Below are positions 57,380 to 64,000 of a stretch of 64,000 nt of DNA, in pieces (positions within the stretch are counted from its first letter, which is position 1; the number at the start of each line of letters is the position of its first letter). The notes under the pieces are model-generated. The model had not been told where the DNA came from, made no database searches, and saw only the letters and a list, made by a program, of their open reading frames with translations. The translations under genes and the position numbers were made by a program. Source of the DNA: Clytia hemisphaerica (lineage: Eukaryota; Cnidaria; Hydrozoa; Leptothecata; Clytiidae); contig CACVBU010000412.1 of the NCBI GenBank assembly GCA_902728285.1, positions 62,001 through 126,000 of the forward strand, in the 5' to 3' direction.

Positions 57380-57968
57380 AGTCTATTCACGATAAGTGTG
57401 CACCCTTTTTTCTTTTACCTATAACTTTTGAAGGCATTCTTCAATCTTTATAAATTTGGTATCATTGGAAAGATATTAGCGAGTGAAACAATTTAAAATA
57501 AAAAAATCTTGGAAAAAATTCTAAAAACAAAAATGAAAATGAAGAAGAAAAAAAAGAAGATCTTGTAGAAAAGTGCTATAACTTTCATTTTCACTGGAGA
57601 GATTCTTTGATCTTTGATAAGTTAATAAGCGATTGACCCCAAAAAACAGCAGAAAACAGCGTTTTTAGACGTCAATCAGATATAACTTTGTTTGATATCT
57701 TTTGACTGAATGAGAATTTTTGAGAATCTTTTTCACAGTGATGGCGTTCGATGATTATAGTTCGATAGTTATAGCACTTTTATACAAGATCTTCATTTTT
57801 GTCTTCTTCCTTTTCATCTTCATTTTTAGAATTTTTTTAAATATTTCTTTATTTCAAATTGTTCCACTCACTAATATCTTTCCAATGATACTAAATTTAT
57901 AAAGATTAAAGAATTCCTTCAAAGTTATAGGTAAAAGAAAAAAGAGTGCACACTTATCGTGAGTAGAC
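57380..57968. mobile_element. Long foldback element (family F, copy 2)
   Basis: Left GTCTATTCACGATAAGTGTG-CACCC, right its inverse GTGCACACTTATCGTGAGTAGAC, arms about 270 bp. The inner part, AACTTTGTTTGATATCTTTT then GACTGAATGAGAATTTTTGA, and the AAAATGAAGAAGAAAAA tract match the inner arms of 51107-51799, while the outer parts differ. Confidence 0.9.
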
Positions 57969-58560
57969 TTCACTGATTCACTCGGAAACTGCAGGAGATT
58001 CAAATTGCAAAGTCTTTTGTCAATTCTACACCCTATTTAGAGCATAATATCATAAATCTACCCTGATCTAAGGGGTACATTACGAAGTGACACAATTCAC
58101 TATCTGGGCCGCTTGTCTAGAGGTTTCTGATTCAAACTACTAAGCTTGAGTTAATGAGTGCCGAAAGTATAATTCAATTGAATTAGAAGTCACTAATTGA
58201 GATACAACTCATTACAATTGGCAATCGAAATGATGATAATTACTCTCTGACCACAATTTTTATGATTTCTATTATTCCTGATGACGGAGAAGTTAAAATG
58301 ACTTCCTGTTCTGCGATGGTTAAAATTAAGAACGTCAATGATTGCCAGCCTCGTGTGGCAAGTAAACGGTGGTAAAGAAATCGGAAAGTTTTAGCAAGAT
58401 ATTTGGCATCCTATACGTCAGTAACACTGAAGATGGAGTTTAATTTCTACACTAAAATAGATTTTTTATTTTAAGTACGCTCTTCTTCTGAGTGTCTTTC
58501 ATACAAGGAATTCGTCACGATCTCGCATCTATTTGTCACCGAGTCTCTTCCTTCCTGAAT
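57969..58560. other. Intergenic, upstream of the LPMO-like gene
   Basis: No repeat or coding signal recognised. Confidence 0.4.
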
Positions 58561-58585
58561 TAGGGTTAGCAATTGCATTGAAAAG

Positions 58586-58593
58586 TATAAAAG
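58586..58593 (+). promoter_or_regulatory. TATA box of the LPMO-like gene
   Basis: TATAAAAG lies 178 nt upstream of the ATG at 58771. A start site near 58616 would give a 5' UTR of about 155 nt. Based on consensus and position only. Confidence 0.55.
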
Positions 58594-58770
58594 GATCATG
58601 AAATTGATCAAATCTTCAGAATCGCAGTTTACAAATTCTTGTAAACTTGGATCTAAAAGCGTGTTTTCAAAGGGCTTTTTGGTATTTATTGTACATTATA
58701 CTTTGGTGTTGAAATTTGTCTTGTTAAGAAAGTGCAAAACTTTTCGAAAAAAGATTTAATTTTGACAAAT

Positions 58771-61700
58771 ATGGTAGCTTTAGCTGTGTTATTTATAGTT
58801 TTGTTGCCGAGCATTATGGCTCACTCCTGGATGTCGTGTCCACCGTAAGTATTTTTTGCACACCACCTGTCTAAACCAGTTTCGCATTTGAGCTTGATTC
58901 CTTTGGCTGCCATTATTTCAATTCGCAACCTGATTCCGATATTTTGACTCACTGGAATGATAGATCAGGCAGGGGGTGTTTATACCTGTGGATAGATCTA
59001 TGAAAAAAAATTTCAACTATAACTGGACTTGCTTTGCTTTATGCCATATCATATACTTGCATTTGAAGTTTATACTTCTCATTCTTAAACAATCTTTTAA
59101 AGGTTTTCACGGGGTCTACACTCAGCTGAAGCAGCTATCTATGAACTTAGTGGGACATAGGAAGCAATGGGGCTCGGTACCGGGAACCCATGGTTTTAAC
59201 TGGCACTTAGAACACTTGATCGAAGCTGCTCTTTATTATTCGCAAATTAATAAATCTTCAAATTAACTTATTCATAATGGGCTTTTCCAAAGGAATCGTG
59301 CACCCCCTGTTGAAGAGGTCCATTTCCGTTCCAAGGGGGTAAGGTTTGAATTGCAGTAGAATTCCATAAGGTTAGAAGAAAATCCGTCAAAAATAAGCGG
59401 AATTCCAAGGGGATAATGATTGAAAATTTGTAAAAATTCGAAATTCCAGAGGGGTATGATCCTATAATTGCCTGGAATTCCAAGGGGGTAGGTCACAAAA
59501 GGTTGGACCTCCTCAACAGGGGGTGCACGGTTTTTTTCTGGAAAAGCCCAATCAAAGAATGAACTCCCGTAATACAGGACCGGATCTAAGAGGATCCAAA
59601 ATTTACAAAAGAGAGTCTCCATTTCCTTATAAGGATTTATTTTACACTTTGTCATGAATTTTGAGCCATCCTCCTTTCTTAGACCCATCACTCAAACATC
59701 CAAGGGTTTTAAATTTTCGAGTTTTCTAAAATTCAACTTCACTCAATCCATTCAACAGGTCATTCAATCCATCGATTGGACGTGGTGGCATCATTGGTGC
59801 CGTCTGTGAAGCTGAATGGGGAACCAGTAAGCATATTTTAATCTAGAAGCCGGTGAATTATGACTGAGTCCCTCAGGGCAATTGATTTGAAACGCCCCAA
59901 AATAAGACCTTCAAAATGGAACACTTGCAGTGCAGAGAAGAATTAGCCAAAATTGAGTAAATTTGGGTGAAAAATCGACCCATACGCTGTATTTTCTTGG
60001 AAATTTTTGTAGCAAAAATGCTAACACTTCGTTTTACTTCAATATTCTTAAAGTGAACTTTCTCTCATTTCAACCATTATAGTGTACTTTGCGATGCCTG
60101 TAAAACGCAACAATTATAGATTTTCTTAACCTAATTCATTTAATAGCTCCGGTGACAGAGGTCGAAGCTGGTGATCGATTGAAAGTCGGATGGGTTTCCA
60201 ACAACCACGGTGGTGGTTACGCAAGAATCTCTTTAGTACCATGGGGCCAAAGGAAAAGTGCACAAGCCTACAAAGATAACGTGATGAAATTTGCTTGTTA
60301 TGGACATGACGAAAGACCAGGCAAATTTCAATACGGAGATTGTAAACATCCATGTAATGGAAGACCTGGCTGTGAATACCAAGCTGGTAGGCTCTAGTTA
60401 CACTTCTAACTGGTATAAGTCCCGGAAGGGATCAGTTAGACAGATTTGGTATTGGAACAGGCCACTGGTCAGATCATAGTATAAGAAAGCCGTGGCTTTC
60501 TTATACCATGGTCAAATTAACTCTGTTAGGCTCTGAAGATATCTGGAAGGATCCCAAATTTAATTTTTAAGATGTGTATCTGACAGGGTCGATTTTTTAG
60601 TTATTTTCGAACAATTTTCAGGGTAAAATTTACCAAGCATTCATATCTGACAGGGATCACTTTTCAAAATCCAGTGGCACGTCTGCCGTCAAGGACAGTG
60701 CCCCCTCTGGGATAACGTTCTTCATAATTTTGGTGAACCTCGAATTAAAGTCACGGTGTGCCTGTCGGGTTTTCTCTTCTATCCATTTTCAGTCTGAAAT
60801 TGATACCCCAAACAAACTACTTGTCTTATACAAAAGATGGAATTCATTAATTCATTGATTTTCAGAAACCATTCAAAAAGCCCCAGAATATACCTCCGAA
60901 TGATTTAGATTAGCTATAAAGTTGAAGAAATACATTAAGCAGAAGCAAGAATCTAATTCGAAAATCCCTTAGCTATTGCCTTAACCAAAGATTTATTATA
61001 CACTGGATAAACGACTCATAAAACGATGGAGAGCGACCATTGTATTTTCATTGTTTCAGAAAACAATTGATGTTCTAGCTTTGTCCGCAAAGGACAACTG
61101 TCATGGCGGCTCGAATATGTCTGATTTTTAAAAATGTTTATCAGTCTTATTTTTAAAAAGTTCTCTAGCTCTTTTTCTTTGTACATTTGCAGAACAAAAA
61201 GTTTGAAAGTAAGGCTAGCATTCCGAGCTGGATACATTTGTGAAATATAATGTGAGAAAAACATCACTAGACAAGAAATTCAGACAAAGTGCTTATAGTG
61301 ACACGAAATTTTCAATTGGAAATATCTTTCCAAGACTGTCCCCAGAAGAGCTGAAATTAACATACATAAGACTTGAGTGTCTTGGCTCCTCTGTGGTATG
61401 AAAATCCTTTGGAGGCACGTGGTGGCAAAGTGGTTTTTTTGAGGTTGAAGTTTGAAAATTTCCGGTGTCAACATTTAAGTTTCTTTTACACAACACGTCT
61501 TTTGCATCTTTCTCACAGCTTGAAACGTCATAACGGCTTATAATTAGCAATTAAGTGAAAGAATCTGACTCTCACATGAAGGTTTTAAGTCTCTCTTGGG
61601 AATTGGATGAATGATTTTCGATAAGAAATGCAATAAAAATGCTTCGAAAAATCATTTATTGAGGGAAGGAGAGTGAACAATAATATCATTACTGCGGACA

Positions 61701-63689
61701 TAGCTAGTACACGAGAAATCGGCAAAAATCTGTTACTTGTATATCCAGTGTATAATAAATCCTTGCCTTAACTTTTTGAAGAAGAAAAACCCAATGAAAT
61801 TACAAAACAACATAAAGATTTTTCCTACTATAAACATTGCATTGCATAAGTTTCACTAATCCAATATTAGCAAGAAAAAGAAAAAGGATTGTGAAATCGA
61901 TAAGCTAAGCTTGATTATCTTTTTATCAAAACTTAATGCCTGAGCTCAACATATTAAGCAAGAAGCCATCTATGACGTACGGAATCTATGCACAGATCTG
62001 TAAAGCCCGAAGGGCTAGATTTGCGGCTTGTATCGAAAAGTGAAGCCTATGTTTGGAAGGATTTCCTACCAAAGTCACGTGACTAAAAAATGCAATTTCA
62101 CCGGTTTGAGAGATGTGAAATAGAGTTTGCCGCCTACTTTTTTTGATCTCGCGCTCCGAAAACAATTAAAATGCTAGATCCTATCCATCGGCACGAAATT
62201 TAAAAAGTCAAATTTTTGCTTCACTTTTTTTTGCTGGAGAAAGCTTAAAGTTGCCTATCTAGTCCTTCGGGTTTTACAGATATCTGTGAATCTATGTCGT
62301 GAGTTTTTCGCAAGCTAGCGCCCAAATCTCAAGGCTAACTCTGTCTCGTGAAATTTGACCTGTATGCTGTAGCTTGGGGAGCGGATCTATACCGCGAAAT
62401 TCTCCAATCTCACGTAATAGAAATTGATAAGCATGATTAATATGAAAAAAAAACAAGCATGGAATCAAATACTAAAATGGCTAATTGACCAAATTTGACC
62501 AAAATTCTATCATCCCCTTTTATTTTGATGAAGTCTTCCTTTGAACAGTTTTATAACATAGCGGAACATCTTCTTGCCCTTAGAGCATTTTGAATTTAGG
62601 TCACATGGGTTTGAAAAAAGGGAGACAATTAATCATATCACTCTGAATGGTCACTTTCTACTAACTGAGACCACGTTACACTCTACGGTACCGTTTCGCT
62701 CCGAAAGGAAATGAAGCCATTATATTGGTTAAATTCAAGTTTTACGTCACTTCTAACCAATAGTATGGCTTCATTTCATTTCGGAGGAAAGCGGAACCGT
62801 TACGTGTGAACATCTGATAAACACGTATTTTAAACCTTACGTAATACACACGTAACATCAATTATATCTTACGCTTTTTCTAACAGACCCAGAAGATGTT
62901 GAGCGTTTCGACACCACTATTGGGATTCCAACCAACCTTGCTGATGGTTATTATTCACTCCAAGTCTCAATGTTGGTTGGTAATGGTGGTGTCTATAACA
63001 GCTGTGGTAAAATAAAGGTCACCGGTGGAAACCCTTCTTACAACTGTTGGTCAAGTAACAGACCAGTGACTAATAAATGTTTAAGATCTGGTGGACCAGC
63101 AAGATCAGTTATCGAATCAGGTTGGTGTAATTATTTTCCACATGCTTATTATCATGAGAGCAACACTTTAGAAAAACATAAGAAAGCCTACCCAGCTGGC
63201 ACACAACGTTGTTTCAACGTTTATCTAACGTTCACAAGGTCTATATATAACGTTAGATGAACGTTAAAACAACGTTGTGTGCCAGCTGGGTAAGCGGTGT
63301 GAAAAAGGCCCAGCAATGTTTTGTCAGTTTTGTCATATTTTCGAAGCAGAGTTTCCATTTTAACTTCGTTTTCAACTTGAGTACCCAAGAATTGACATTT
63401 CGCTGCGCGCCTTTTTCTCCTTAATATTACATGAAATCCAAAACATCTATTTTTTTTGTTTTATTTCTTATGGTTGTAATATAAAAATAGCTTCTCACAT
63501 AAATATTTTCTACTTTTAGGAACGAAACGTGGCGATTTTTGTTACGGTCTTGATGGCTCCATTGGAACCGTCGATGATAACATTTCAGACGTCCCCATCA
63601 ATGTGGAATGTGACCCCCGTGTTGCGTGCAGCCAATCAACAAACACTGCTCTATGTTACCGTGATTTCCCTTCAATGGCTAAAATCATG
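58771..63689 (+). CDS. Secreted lytic polysaccharide monooxygenase-like protein (3' end outside window)
   Basis: Five exons: 58771-58844, 59759-59826, 60147-60386, 62887-63120, 63520-63689, giving residues 1-262; the frame runs on past a GTGAGA donor. Signal peptide MVALAVLFIVLLPSIMA is followed at once by His18 (HSWMSCP), so cleavage would leave His as residue 1, the first arm of a copper histidine brace. The second His is His68 in WVSNNHGGGYARI. A β-rich core with paired Cys follows and closes near YYSLQVSMLVGNGGVYNSCG. Residues ~180-262 form a further Cys-rich segment of unknown fold. Known for the class: copper enzymes that oxidatively cleave chitin or cellulose. The HSW start does not fit the HG start of AA9/AA10/AA15, so the subfamily is open. 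Introns 1, 3, 4 and 5 carry TIR elements. Confidence 0.85.
59279..59549. mobile_element. 'ATTCCAAGGGGGTA' TIR element
   Basis: Left GGGCTTTTCCAAAGGAATCG then TGCACCCCCTGTTGA; right inverse TCAACAGGGGGTGCA ... GGAAAAGCCC. Interior repeats ATTCCAAGGGGGTA about five times. In intron 1 of the LPMO-like gene; ends related to 36555-36868. Confidence 0.9.
60479..60506. repeat. Perfect hairpin
   Basis: TATAAGAAAGCC and GGCTTTCTTATA separated by GT, 90 bp into intron 3. May be a MITE remnant or structured intronic RNA. Confidence 0.8.
61966..62303. mobile_element. TIR element in LPMO intron 3
   Basis: Left CATCTATGACGTACGGAATC ... TGTAAAGCCCGAAGGGCTAG; right inverse CTAGTCCTTCGGGTTTTACA ... GAATCTATGTCGTGAG. 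Arms about 50 bp and about 85 percent identical. Confidence 0.75.
62675..62811. mobile_element. Short TIR element in LPMO intron 3
   Basis: Left GTTACACTCTACGGTACCGT ... AATGAAGCCATTATATTGGTT; right inverse AACCAATAGTATGGCTTCAT ... GGAACCGTTACGTGTGAAC. About 137 bp, arms ~52 bp. Confidence 0.85.
63191..63290. mobile_element. AACGTT MITE, copy 2 (100 bp)
   Basis: CCCAGCTGGCACACAACGTT at the left and its exact inverse at the right, TA on both sides. The interior is a run of AACGTT/TAACGTT hexamers. In intron 4 of the LPMO-like gene, 70 bp after the exon. Confidence 0.95.
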
Positions 63690-63772
63690 GTGAGATATTT
63701 TTTCGATTTTTCGATTTTTTGATAAAGGATAAAGGAAATTCTAATTTGGTTTTTATATATTATGACCCTAAT

Positions 63773-63966
63773 ACCCATGTGTCACAAACCCGATAGAACC
63801 CCGCAGCTTAACTGGAAAATTGGGCCAAAATTTCATCCACGTTTGGAAAAAGTACCCTATAATTTCAGCCCCACTGGGAAATTGACTTTGATTTTATCCT
63901 CATTTGAAGTTCTATGTGCAAAATATTGCACATCCAAAACCATCGCCATTGGATATTTTAAAGCTT
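63773..63966 (-). repeat. 'GTGGGG' TIR repeat, copy 5 (inverted)
   Basis: Starts ACCCATGTGTCACAAACCCG; then GAACCCCGCAGC, CAGCCCCACTGGGAAATTGA, and GCACATCCAAAACCATCGCC. This is the inverse of 43325-43609. In the last visible LPMO intron. Confidence 0.75.
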
Positions 63967-64000
63967 CCCAGCTGGCACACAACGTTGTTTTAACGTTAAT
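63967..64000. mobile_element. AACGTT MITE, copy 3 (cut by window end)
   Basis: CCCAGCTGGCACACAACGTT then GTTTTAACGTTAAT at the right edge of the window. Confidence 0.8.

Overview
The window is nuclear DNA of an AT-rich, intron-rich animal, most likely an invertebrate. Evidence: Cys-loop (nicotinic-type) receptor genes, a deubiquitinase-family gene of about 19 short exons with GT-AG introns, a trypsin-fold protease with a signal peptide, a secreted lytic polysaccharide monooxygenase-like protein, LINE retrotransposon relics and very many terminal-inverted-repeat (TIR) elements. I cannot name the species. There is nothing prokaryotic here: no operons, CRISPR arrays or phage genes.

Layout. 1-9637: two minus-strand nicotinic-receptor-like genes in tandem. 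The left one (A) shows only its first two exons (846-1433) and runs off the left edge. The right one (B) is complete (7 exons, 5262-9637, 481 aa, alpha-type CC pair). Between them lie two abutting repeat elements (1943-4632) full of minisatellites. 9638-17530: intergenic, with a 478-bp satellite flanked by G-run element ends (12374-14098). 17531-26076: a minus-strand gene that I assembled exon by exon into a 739-aa MINDY-4-type protein. Both catalytic residues are replaced, so it looks like a pseudo-deubiquitinase. 26077-43950: about 18 kb of nested repeats, including a LINE split by a 1,035-bp TIR element with a 7-bp target duplication, and that LINE itself lies inside a TIR-bounded unit. It also holds a large tandem segmental duplication (33856-38809) and a second LINE (40690-42160). 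43955-46543: a minus-strand serine protease (4 exons, 261 aa). 46600-58560: foldback and TIR elements, one of them with a tRNA-like core, and an orphan exon at 54463-54942. 58771 to beyond 63689: a plus-strand LPMO-like gene (5 exons seen, 3' end outside the window).

The genes show no sign of a shared pathway. For the three complete genes (receptor B, the MINDY-4-like gene and the protease) all exon phases agree and the summed exon lengths are divisible by three. I used this, together with family motifs, to choose exons.

The most unusual feature is the mobile-element landscape. At least eight unrelated-looking families share one architecture: TIR ends, often at TA targets, and an interior built almost wholly from one short degenerate motif, usually with a G-tract, repeated from end to end. 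Several copies sit in introns of the genes above.
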